From contig DASRII010000203.1 in NCBI GenBank assembly GCA_035650075.1, positions 1 through 12,792 on the forward strand: a stretch of 12,792 nucleotides of DNA, written 5' to 3'. The notes under the pieces are model-generated. The model did not search any database. It was not told where the DNA came from and worked only from the letters and a program-made list of their open reading frames with translations. The stretch is from DASSUC01 sp035650075. GTDB taxonomy: Bacteria; Actinomycetota; Actinomycetes; Mycobacteriales; Micromonosporaceae. Both the position numbers and the translations under genes were made by a program. Shown piece by piece: positions 4,912-9,879 of the stretch. The number at the start of each line of letters is the position of its first letter. Within the stretch, counting starts at the first letter, position 1.

Positions 4912-5150
4912 CCGACGTCGACATCCCTGAGGGCACGCTGATCGACATCCCTGAGGGCAAGTGGAAGTACGGCAACGGGCGGCTACGGCTGCGGGTACAG
5001 CGGGTCCTCAACGAACTGTCTCAGTTCTACGGCGGCACGGAGGTGTGGATCGAGGGCGCGCGGTACGTCGAGGACCGGCCGCCGAGGCACACGCAGGTGC
5101 TTGTCCGCGTCGATGCCCTGCCCACCGTCGAGTCGGATGGCCTCTTGTGA
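4908..5150 (+). CDS. Small cytoplasmic phage protein with an 8-residue tandem repeat
   Basis: This gene encodes 80 aa (MTDVDIPEGTLIDIPEGKWK...). The N-terminus carries two copies of an 8-residue unit beginning DIPEG. The rest alternates basic and hydrophobic residues (RLRLRVQRVLNELSQFYGGTEVWIEG; HTQVLVRVDAL), which suggests a small beta-rich or mixed fold. No domain recognised. ATG at 4908 overlaps the previous stop and has GGGGGA about five bases before it. The larger frame that begins upstream in the same phase is a shadow. It is coupled to the membrane proteins on either side. Confidence 0.7.
   Translation: MTDVDIPEGTLIDIPEGKWKYGNGRLRLRVQRVLNELSQFYGGTEVWIEGARYVEDRPPRHTQVLVRVDALPTVESDGLL
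4918..4959 (+). repeat. 24-bp tandem duplication inside a CDS
   Basis: TCGACATCCCTGAGGGCA occurs at 4918-4935 and again at 4942-4959, identical over 18 bp with a 24-bp period. It keeps the reading frame, duplicating eight residues. The sequence identity suggests a recent duplication. Confidence 0.8.
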
Positions 5151-5152
5151 CC

Positions 5153-5521
5153 ATGTACGGGCGGCCGCTACCGTCCCCGACCGTGACCCCGCCCCCAGCC
5201 GCGCCCCGCCCCCGCAGCAATGCACGCACCTGGCTGATCGCTATCGGCAGCGCAACCGTGATCGTTCTGGTGGTGTGCGGGGTGTGCGGCCGGGCGCTGT
5301 TCACGAGTCCGCCGGGCGCGCCGCCGACCCCGGTGAACATCGTCACGACTGCCGCGGCGTCGCAGGCGCCGACCAGCGCGGCGGCCGTGCTCGATCCGCG
5401 GTTTGAGACGTGCGCGGAGGCGAATGCTCATCTGTTGGGGCCGTACCGACGTGGTGTTGATCCGGAGTACGCGTGGTATGAGGACCGCGACGGCGACGGG
5501 GTTGTCTGCGAGCGCCGCTAG
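5153..5521 (+). CDS. Membrane-anchored Excalibur (Ca-binding) domain protein
   Basis: This gene encodes 122 aa. A Pro-rich cytoplasmic start (~1-25) is followed by a TM helix (~26-47, WLIAIGSATVIVLVVCGVCG) and a Pro/Ala/Thr-rich extracellular linker. The C-terminal Excalibur-like domain (~83-122) has FETCAEANAHLLGPYRRGVDPEY and then DRDGDGVVCERR. The DxDxDG loop is EF-hand-like and probably binds calcium; the two Cys (87 and 119) may form a disulfide outside the cell. Excalibur domains are typical of surface proteins of Gram-positive bacteria. ATG at 5153 lies two bases after the upstream stop; a GTG at 5147 is also possible. Its 3' end overlaps the convergent gene at 5518 by 4 bp. Confidence 0.82.
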   Translation: MYGRPLPSPTVTPPPAAPRPRSNARTWLIAIGSATVIVLVVCGVCGRALFTSPPGAPPTPVNIVTTAAASQAPTSAAAVLDPRFETCAEANAHLLGPYRRGVDPEYAWYEDRDGDGVVCERR

Positions 5522-5742
5522 CTCTTCCGCAGGTTGGCGCCCTTGCCCGGCCGGGCCTTCATCGCCTTCCGCAGCAGCACAGCCGCATACAGCGGGGTAC
5601 GCGCGTCGAGATGCGCAACCGGCTCGACGCCGAGGCGCCTGATCACCGTGCGGGTCGACTCAGGTTGTAGGTCGAACTCGGCGGCGACCTGGGCGACGGT
5701 AAGGGCTAGCTTGCCGTCGACCTCGATGCGGATTCGTGCCAT
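5518..5742 (-). CDS. Small HTH (MerR/excisionase-like) DNA-binding protein
   Basis: This gene encodes 74 aa. ARIRIEVDGKLALTVAQVAAEFDLQPESTRTVIRRLGVEPVAHLDARTPLY shows a helix-turn-helix (LTVAQVAAEF...STRTVIRRLG), then a wing-like stretch and a basic tail (KARPGKGANLRKS). Size, charge and location in the lysogeny region make an excisionase (recombination directionality factor) or small repressor plausible; this is inference. ATG at 5742 has only a weak GAG nearby and overlaps the upstream frame 5660-5860 by 83 bp, so translation may be coupled, or the two may be one gene split by a frameshift. Confidence 0.7.
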   Translation of the reverse strand: MARIRIEVDGKLALTVAQVAAEFDLQPESTRTVIRRLGVEPVAHLDARTPLYAAVLLRKAMKARPGKGANLRKS

Positions 5743-5860
5743 AAGTCTCGGCCAGCCCATCTGTGATCCACCGCGGGTCCGCGTCCATTTCCCGCGGGCA
5801 TTCGGCGAGGAAGTCCTCGTCGAGTTGCCAGCGGTCGACGATCGGCAGCGGCTCGGTCAT
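5660..5860 (-). CDS. Short leaderless ORF overlapping the HTH gene
   Basis: This frame encodes 66 aa. Residues 1-~41 look coding (PLPIVDRWQLDEDFLAECPR, then EMDADPRWITDGLAET) with an acidic, Trp-containing character. Residues from ~42 are Arg/Pro-rich, as expected where the HTH gene is read out of frame. ATG at 5860 is preceded by a TAGGGT box six bases before it and no Shine-Dalgarno, so it looks leaderless. Either it is an independent short gene, or its N-terminal part belongs to the HTH protein and a +1 shift near 5742 joins them. Confidence 0.45.
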   Translation of the reverse strand: MTEPLPIVDRWQLDEDFLAECPREMDADPRWITDGLAETYGTNPHRGRRQASPYRRPGRRRVRPTT

Positions 5861-5866
5861 ACTGAC

Positions 5867-5895
5867 ACCCTAGCGTGGCAAGCGTCACGCGTCTA
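5867..5895 (-). promoter_or_regulatory. Leftward leaderless promoter for the HTH gene pair
   Basis: On the minus strand TAGACG (5895-5890) and TAGGGT (5872-5867) are 17 bases apart, and ATG at 5860 follows six bases later. This matches the -10/N6/ATG layout seen at 2469 and 2570. It is back to back with the promoter at 5899-5927. Confidence 0.55.
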
Positions 5896-5898
5896 CCC

Positions 5899-5927
5899 TT
5901 GCGCCCGACACGCTGGCGTGTCATACT
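5899..5927 (+). promoter_or_regulatory. Rightward promoter with internal palindromic operator
   Basis: TTGCGC (5899-5904) and CATACT (5922-5927) are separated by exactly 17 bases. The spacer contains GACACG-CTGG-CGTGTC (5907-5922), a perfect 6-bp-arm palindrome that ends on the first base of the -10 box. A regulator bound there would block RNA polymerase. Transcription would begin near 5934, leaving a ~200-nt leader before the next ATG at 6131. Confidence 0.6.
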
Positions 5928-5933
5928 AGAGGT

Positions 5934-6130
5934 ACAAGAGGATAGCGGCCCCAGGGAAACCGAGATCAGATCCCACCGCAGAGCAAGCTGCCAGGGGCAA
6001 CCAAGCACCAACCAAGGGTCCGCGGGAAGCGGCAGTCAGGCCGGGTACGACCGCCACCAGTAAGCCCTAACGCCGGGGGTTCGACTCCCCCCAGACCCAC
6101 GCAAGCAAGCCCCCGGACAAAGGAGAGGGC
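5934..6130 (+). other. ~200-nt leader or non-coding RNA with tRNA T-arm-like 3' part
   Basis: Between the promoter and the ATG at 6131 I see no convincing gene. Positions 6075-6091 form a canonical T-arm: five G, the loop TTCGACT, five C, followed by seven bases CAGACCC, an A and CGC, like the 3' end of a tRNA or tmRNA. GGGTCCG (6016-6022) could pair with CAGACCC with one mismatch, but I cannot fit D and anticodon arms between. Possible readings are a tRNA or tmRNA remnant, an attachment-site copy of a host tRNA end, or a tRNA-like leader. CCGGGGG (6073-6079) could pair instead with CCCCCGG (6110-6116), just before the ribosome-binding site. Confidence 0.4.
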
Positions 6131-6337
6131 ATGCAGTTCGCAGGGCTCGACCAGTACGCCGTGACGGTCACCTACACCAACCCCCGGGGGCGCGGTCCCA
6201 ACGCAGGCGCCAGGGTCACCCGGACGGAGCGCAACATCATGGCGTACCACCCCGAAGGGGCAGCCGACGCGGCCATCGTTTACTACGAGGCGGCCGGCAA
6301 ACTCGACGTCACGGTGACCTCGATCACCCGGATCTGA
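6131..6337 (+). CDS. 68-aa phage protein, function unknown
   Basis: ATG at 6131 follows a strong AAAGGAGAGGG site. The protein has an apparent beta-hairpin start (DQYAVTVTYTNPRGRG), a central charged segment (VTRTERNIMAYHPEGA), a helix (ADAAIVYYEAAGK) and a final strand (LDVTVTSITRI), so it looks like a small folded cytoplasmic protein. I do not recognise a family. It sits alone between a ~200-nt leader and a 9-bp hairpin, and is probably expressed from the operator-containing promoter at 5899. Confidence 0.72.
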   Translation: MQFAGLDQYAVTVTYTNPRGRGPNAGARVTRTERNIMAYHPEGAADAAIVYYEAAGKLDVTVTSITRI

Positions 6338-6348
6338 CCGCTTCCGTG

Positions 6349-6369
6349 CAGCCCAGCCGCGCTGGGCTG
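6349..6369 (+). terminator. 9-bp hairpin after the 68-aa gene
   Basis: CAGCCCAGC (6349-6357) and GCTGGGCTG (6361-6369) pair perfectly around a CGC loop, 11 bp past the stop at 6337. There is no T-run. Position and stability fit a terminator. Confidence 0.6.
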
Positions 6370-6394
6370 ACGCGGTGGCCGCCAGGCCAGCAAC

Positions 6395-6465
6395 GCTCGA
6401 CCGGCGAAGTGAGTCCGGAACGCGCAGCAGAACTGCGACCCGCTGTAGCGCTTCGCCGGTCGAGC
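6395..6465 (+). repeat. 15-bp perfect inverted repeat enclosing smaller hairpins
   Basis: GCTCGACCGGCGAAG (6395-6409) is the exact complement of CTTCGCCGGTCGAGC (6451-6465). The 41-nt interior contains CGCAG-CAGAA-CTGCG (6423-6437) and CGCT-GT-AGCG (6441-6450), so the RNA or single-stranded DNA would be a branched, roughly cloverleaf-like structure. A TTTT follows at 6473-6476. It lies in the ~200-bp gap between the 68-aa gene and the DUF2637-like gene, which holds no other gene I can see. It may be a terminator, a structured RNA, or a recombination or replication site. Confidence 0.6.
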
Positions 6466-6538
6466 CCCAAGCTTTTAGTCCCGCGCTCGTAGCACGCTTC
6501 GGCGGTGCTCGCGCGGCCAACGTCCCGGAGGACACACA

Positions 6539-7096
6539 GTGCGCACCCACAACTGGACCTACATCACCGTCAAGACGATCGTCACCCTGTTCATGGCCGG
6601 TGCCGCCAGCATCAGCTTCATGCACATCATCGACGTCAGCCACACCCTCGGCCTGGGCTGGGAGGCGTGGACCGTCCCGTTCCTGGTCGACGGCTTCGCG
6701 GTCCTCGGCCTCATCGGCCGCTCGCACCGGTTCGCCGAGTCGACCCGCCGCGCCGGCCTGAAGATCACCGCCGCGATGGGGCTGCTGTCCCTGACGTGCA
6801 ACGTGATGGCCGGCGACAACCTCGGCCAGCGGCTCTACGGCGTGCTCGTGGTCGGCGTGTTCGTGTTCGCCGAGTGGTACTCCGGTCGGCTGATCGCCGC
6901 CCCGGCGCCGCCCGCGCGTACCGCCCGCCGCTGCGAGCCGGGGTGCACCTGCCGCCGGCACGCGAAGGCCGCGACGTTGACCCCGGCGCAGAAGGGCGCG
7001 ATCACGAAGGCCCGCAAGCGCGCCGAGCGGGAGTTGGCCGAGATGCGCGACGGGTACGTGCCGGCTGACGCGCCGGTCAGCCCGGCGCTCGTCTGA
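6539..7096 (+). CDS. DUF2637-like four-TM membrane protein
   Basis: This gene encodes 185 aa. Four hydrophobic segments lie at ~10-30 (VKTIVTLFMAGAASISFMHI), ~43-60 (WTVPFLVDGFAVLGLIG), ~74-91 (LKITAAMGLLSLTCNVMAG) and ~99-118 (YGVLVVGVFVFAEWYSG). The pattern, with the VDG and AE residues inside the membrane, resembles DUF2637 proteins of Streptomyces integrative elements, plasmids and phages, some of which neighbour transfer or spread genes; the exact role is unknown. The cytoplasmic tail has CEPGCTC at 132-138, a possible metal site, then a basic helical region. GTG at 6539 is preceded by GGAGG seven bases upstream. The next stretch carries a hairpin, so this may be a single-gene unit. Confidence 0.75.
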   Translation: MRTHNWTYITVKTIVTLFMAGAASISFMHIIDVSHTLGLGWEAWTVPFLVDGFAVLGLIGRSHRFAESTRRAGLKITAAMGLLSLTCNVMAGDNLGQRLYGVLVVGVFVFAEWYSGRLIAAPAPPARTARRCEPGCTCRRHAKAATLTPAQKGAITKARKRAERELAEMRDGYVPADAPVSPALV

Positions 7097-7106
7097 TGAC
7101 TGGGGT

Positions 7107-7139
7107 GGTGCCGGAACCCGACAAACGGGGTCCGGCACC
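7107..7139 (+). terminator. Hairpin after the DUF2637-like gene
   Basis: GGTGCCGGA (7107-7115) pairs with TCCGGCACC (7131-7139); after one mismatch CCC/GGG extend the stem around a 7-nt loop. It lies 11 bp after the stop at 7096 and before the ribosome-binding site at ~7167. It may terminate or attenuate transcription, and it argues against starting the next gene at 7096. Confidence 0.5.
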
Positions 7140-7182
7140 TGCCCGAGCCACCAGGCCAACCCCACGACGAGAGGATGACGAC

Positions 7183-7452
7183 GTGGACGACGAAGCACTC
7201 TGCCGCATCGCTGCCGCCCTGGAACGCATCGCCGACGCACTGGAGCGTCAGCCGGCGAGATCGCAGGTACGCAGTAGCGGCCTGCCCATGCCGGCTAAGG
7301 GATTCCGTTGCCCGGCCTGCGATCACTACACAGCGAATCACCGCGAGCACGGCTGCGACATGGACTGCGCCTGTCAGGTTCCGCACGGCAGGATCCCGCC
7401 GGGCGACCCGAACCCGGCCAGCGGTTGTGAGTTGGGCACATGTGAGTGTTGA
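7183..7452 (+). CDS. Cys-rich phage protein with N-terminal helix
   Basis: GTG at 7183 gives 89 aa. Residues 3-23 form an amphipathic helix (EALCRIAAALERIADALERQ), likely an oligomerisation coil. Residues 41-64 carry FRCPACDHY and HGCDMDCAC, and the end is GCELGTCEC; the many Cys and His suggest one or two zinc sites. I do not recognise the family. A GAGAGGA site lies about 6-7 bases before the GTG. An ATG at 7096 in the same frame would add 29 Pro/Arg-rich residues and place a strong hairpin inside the gene, so I prefer 7183. It ends 12 bp before the convergent terminator. Confidence 0.68.
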   Translation: MDDEALCRIAAALERIADALERQPARSQVRSSGLPMPAKGFRCPACDHYTANHREHGCDMDCACQVPHGRIPPGDPNPASGCELGTCEC

Positions 7453-7463
7453 CCCGACACGGC

Positions 7464-7500
7464 AAACGCCCCCGACCTCACCTCGAGGTCGGGGGCGTTT
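7464..7500. terminator. Strong bidirectional terminator between convergent operons
   Basis: AAACGCCCCCGACCTC (7464-7479) and GAGGTCGGGGGCGTTT (7485-7500) form a perfect 16-bp stem with a 5-nt loop. TTTT (7498-7501) ends the plus side and TTT ends the minus side. It separates the rightward lysogeny-region genes from the end of the leftward late operon. Confidence 0.9.
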
Positions 7501-7507
7501 TGCTGTC

Positions 7508-7846
7508 TCATCGTGGCGTCGTCGGCTGCATCGCGGCGGAAGCCGCTTCGGCCGGCCGCAGCGCGGGAGGCGCCGGGGGCTGCGCGGACGGGATCGGCGA
7601 CGGGTCGAGCTTCTTCCGGTGCAGGTACGCCGCGATCGCCATCAGCGCCGCCGTGCCGGCCGCGTACGCCGCGGTGGTCCGCACCTGCGTCCAGTCCATC
7701 GGTTGTCCCACAGCGGCGTCTACGAGCGCCCGCTGCACCACCTGTATCGCGGCGTCGCCGGCCGCGGCGAGCACGGCGACGGCGATGCCTTGTAGGACGG
7801 TGCGCCACGCCCGGTTGAGGGCGTCGAGCCGAAGCCACCTACGCAT
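7508..7846 (-). CDS. Putative holin, phage r1t-like
   Basis: This gene encodes 112 aa. A basic amphipathic start (MRRWLRLDALNRAWRTVLQG) leads into a hydrophobic helix (~18-40), a loop with DWTQ (51-54), a second helix (~58-75, TAAYAAGTAALMAIAAYL), the basic RKK and a Pro/Ala-rich cytoplasmic tail. The start, the DW before the second helix and the RKK afterwards are typical of r1t-type holins of Gram-positive phages, which form membrane lesions that release endolysin. GGGAGA lies about nine bases before ATG at 7846. It is the last gene of the late operon, three genes after the endolysin. Confidence 0.65.
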   Translation of the reverse strand: MRRWLRLDALNRAWRTVLQGIAVAVLAAAGDAAIQVVQRALVDAAVGQPMDWTQVRTTAAYAAGTAALMAIAAYLHRKKLDPSPIPSAQPPAPPALRPAEAASAAMQPTTPR

Positions 7847-7860
7847 ATGATCATTCTCCC

Positions 7861-8202
7861 TTAGTTGGTGCCCGGCTCGCCGACCATCACCCGCAGCCGG
7901 TCGATGGTCATGTACGGGTCGTGGATCATCGCGATGAGTCGGCGCAACTGGCGGTCCAGCGCGTCGGCGTCGCGGCGCACCTGCCGCAGATCAGCGCGCA
8001 CCTCGCCCAGCTCCCGCTTCAACGGCTCTACCAAGTCGGCCGCCCCGCCGATCAGCACCCGCGCCGCCCCGGCGACCGTCTCATCGGCCTGCGCCACGAT
8101 GCGCCGCCGCGCCGCCCGCACGGTCAGCAGCGCGTACAACCCGCCGCCGCCGCCGAGCACCGTGCCGATAAGCCCCAGCAGCGCGGCCAGGAACACGTTC
8201 AC
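7861..8202 (-). CDS. Single-TM coiled-coil protein of the lysis cassette
   Basis: GTG at 8202 gives 113 aa. A hydrophobic N-terminal helix with a Gly run (VNVFLAALLGLIGTVLGGGGGLYALL, in part ~3-27) is followed by a basic stretch and a long helical region with heptads at ~60-92 (LKRELGEVRADLRQVRRDADALDRQLRRL). Such membrane-anchored coiled coils are common beside actinophage holins and may act as lysis accessory or fusion-type proteins; no activity can be assigned. The GTG overlaps the upstream stop (GTGA) with GAAGGTG about six bases before it. The longer open frame upstream is a shadow of the four-TM gene. Confidence 0.72.
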   Translation of the reverse strand: MNVFLAALLGLIGTVLGGGGGLYALLTVRAARRRIVAQADETVAGAARVLIGGAADLVEPLKRELGEVRADLRQVRRDADALDRQLRRLIAMIHDPYMTIDRLRVMVGEPGTN

Positions 8203-8600
8203 AGAGGCACCTTCGTCCGCCAGAGGTAGTTGGTGAGCTGCACAGCCCGCCAGTGCGCGGCCACGCCGAACGCGGCCACGAGCACGCCGCCGAGCAGACC
8301 GCCGAGCATGGCCGCCGGTACGGCCCACAGGTACGCGCCGAACCCGACCGGGATCAGCGCGGCCCGCACGATCAGCGTGCTGGTGATGACGTCGCGGACG
8401 CACACGCCGACGAAGTACACCGCGCCGCCTGCGAACAGCAGCACGTACCAGAGCAGCCGCGCCCACGCGGGGATCCCGTCGTCGAGCGGGCCGTTGACGA
8501 AGCCGGCCACGCCGGAGACCAGGCAGACGGTCAGCAGCCACAGCTCCAGCGGGTTGTGTTCGAGCGGCACGAGCACGGTGAGCTGGCGGCGGCGTGCCAT
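8199..8600 (-). CDS. Multi-TM membrane protein of the lysis cassette, holin candidate
   Basis: This gene encodes 133 aa. A short basic start (MARRRQ) and EHNPLE are followed by about four hydrophobic segments: ~18-35, ~48-67, ~76-95 and ~97-115; the C-terminus is cytoplasmic and basic. Directly downstream of the endolysin (4 bp after its TAA), it may be a holin or a regulator of lysis; I do not recognise a named family. ATG at 8600 is preferred over 8642, which would overlap the endolysin's Pro-rich tail by 38 bp. No strong Shine-Dalgarno, so translation is probably coupled to the endolysin gene. Confidence 0.7.
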   Translation of the reverse strand: MARRRQLTVLVPLEHNPLELWLLTVCLVSGVAGFVNGPLDDGIPAWARLLWYVLLFAGGAVYFVGVCVRDVITSTLIVRAALIPVGFGAYLWAVPAAMLGGLLGGVLVAAFGVAAHWRAVQLTNYLWRTKVPL

Positions 8601-8604
8601 TGGC

Positions 8605-9348
8605 TTAGCCGGTGGGCGGCGGTGGTGGAACGGCGCCGTCAAGCCCGCCGAGCACCTTGCGCACCGCGGCCTCGGCCGCCGCCTCGAGGTGCGGCTTCAG
8701 CGCGTCGACGAGCTCGTCGACGTCAACGTGCGCCGGCTCGGTCGGCGCTTCCGCGGCGGTGAGGAGCCGGCCGAGGATCGACCCGGCCTTCGGGTAGGCC
8801 GGGTCGCCCGGTACGGCGTCGGTTTCGTCGATCAGGGCGTCGCGCAGGTTGCTGACGTCCGTGAGCACGTGCCCAACCCGGCGGCTGGGGTTGTGCGGCG
8901 TCTCGAAGAGCAGCTCTTCGCCTTGCTCCATGTCCAACCTCCAGTGGGCGTGGGAATTCTCGTGGGACTCGCGGGTATTCCAGTGCACGTGCTTGTCGTG
9001 CGGGTTGGACCCGGTGTACGGCCGGCGCACCCATCCGTCGGAGCGTGACGCGATCTGTCGATTGTGAATCCAGTACCGCGACGACTCGTGGTCCTCAAAC
9101 ACGACCTTCAGCGCCTCGACGTCCGCCGCGTAGGGCTGCCCTACCCCGTTGAGTTCTACGTCCATGTCCCACGCGTCGACAGACCCGGCGTCAGTCTGGC
9201 CGGCCGGGTCGGGGTTGTGGTCGCTGGTTGTCTCTTGGTGGGCGGGGTCGCCGACGGTGCCGTCGGACTGCCGGTCCCGATCCGGGTAGTGGAAGTCGAC
9301 GGCGGCCCGGAAGTTGGTCAGGGCACGGTTCAGGTACCACGTCGACAC
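8605..9348 (-). CDS. Endolysin-like protein, M15-type metallopeptidase
   Basis: This gene encodes 247 aa. Residues ~3-125 resemble the M15 D,D-/L,D-peptidase domain of actinophage endolysins: TSDHNPD (41-47), VDAWDMDVE (57-65) and NPHDKHVHW (115-123). H44, D61 and H122 are the likely zinc ligands. The enzyme would cleave peptidoglycan peptide bonds during lysis. Residues ~150-240 form a second region (HNPSRRVGHVLTDVSNLRDALID; VDELVDALKPHLEAAAEAAV) seen in similar phage proteins, perhaps for oligomerisation or wall binding, and the end is PPPPPTG. GTG at 9348 is preceded by GGGAGGTG; the frame upstream of it is noise. Membrane proteins that could export it follow immediately. Confidence 0.82.
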   Translation of the reverse strand: MSTWYLNRALTNFRAAVDFHYPDRDRQSDGTVGDPAHQETTSDHNPDPAGQTDAGSVDAWDMDVELNGVGQPYAADVEALKVVFEDHESSRYWIHNRQIASRSDGWVRRPYTGSNPHDKHVHWNTRESHENSHAHWRLDMEQGEELLFETPHNPSRRVGHVLTDVSNLRDALIDETDAVPGDPAYPKAGSILGRLLTAAEAPTEPAHVDVDELVDALKPHLEAAAEAAVRKVLGGLDGAVPPPPPTG

Positions 9349-9362
9349 GTCAGGCACCTCCC

Positions 9363-9866
9363 TTAGATGTCCGTGCCGGTGTCGCCGACGTCTTCGCCAG
9401 CGTTCTCGATCTTCATCTCGAAGTCGAAGTCGGCGCTGCCGACCAGCGTGACCGTGCCCGTCCCGTTGATCCGCTGCACACACAGCAGCAGCGACAGCGT
9501 CTCGTCGGCGGCCGGGGTGTACGTCGTTTCAATCGTTCGCGTCTCGCCGAACGCGATGTTGTCCTGCTGCCCCTCGGCGACCGCGCCGGGCAGAGTGGCG
9601 CTCCCCGTGGTCGGCGTAGACCCGTCCGTCGTGTACGTGATCACCGCCCGGATGTGGTCGTTCGCAACTGTCGAGTCGAGCTGCAGCGGGCCGGCGGAGA
9701 TCTTGTACGTGCGGCCGGCGAGGACCGGCTTGTCGTCGAGACGCATGATCCCGACGACGCTGGTGGTGCCGGCCGAGGTGGTGACCCGACGACCCCGCGC
9801 AATGACCTTCTGCGTGGCCAGGTTCAGGTCCGCCGCGGTGACCGTCTGGCCGGCGAGGAACGGCAT
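9363..9866 (-). CDS. Beta-rich tail-associated structural protein
   Basis: This gene encodes 167 aa. The start MPFLAGQTVTAADLN is typical of small actinophage proteins lying between the large tail protein and the endolysin. The rest is rich in Thr, Val and Gly with alternating hydrophobic residues (VVGIMRLDDKPVLAGRTYKI; IRAVITYTTDGSTPTTG), consistent with a beta-sandwich, and the C-terminus is acidic. No membrane segment or catalytic motif. Probably a tail tip or fibre component; precise role unknown. AAGGAGG lies eight bases before ATG at 9866. It follows the 953-aa tail gene by 13 bp. Confidence 0.75.
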   Translation of the reverse strand: MPFLAGQTVTAADLNLATQKVIARGRRVTTSAGTTSVVGIMRLDDKPVLAGRTYKISAGPLQLDSTVANDHIRAVITYTTDGSTPTTGSATLPGAVAEGQQDNIAFGETRTIETTYTPAADETLSLLLCVQRINGTGTVTLVGSADFDFEMKIENAGEDVGDTGTDI

Positions 9867-9879
9867 ACCGGCAACCTCC

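Noticed and set aside
5875..6063. 62-aa plus-strand ORF ending just before the T-arm
   Set aside because: Its start lies upstream of the promoter at 5899-5927 so it would not be transcribed whole, it has no ribosome-binding site, and its composition is unlike the real genes.
6016..6099. A complete class II tRNA (84 nt, acceptor GGGTCCG/CAGACCC)
   Set aside because: Length and T-arm fit, but I could form no D stem or 5-bp anticodon stem with a 7-nt loop; one acceptor pair is mismatched.
5966..7240. 424-aa minus-strand ORF
   Set aside because: Arg/Gly/His-rich translation antisense to the DUF2637-like and 68-aa genes and crossing several hairpins; a high-GC shadow frame.
7861..8541. 226-aa version of the coiled-coil protein
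   Set aside because: Residues before the GTG at 8202 are an Arg-rich shadow of the multi-TM gene.
8605..9483. 292-aa version of the endolysin
   Set aside because: The first 45 residues are Arg/His-rich noise overlapping the tail gene; GTG at 9348 has a strong GGGAGGTG site.
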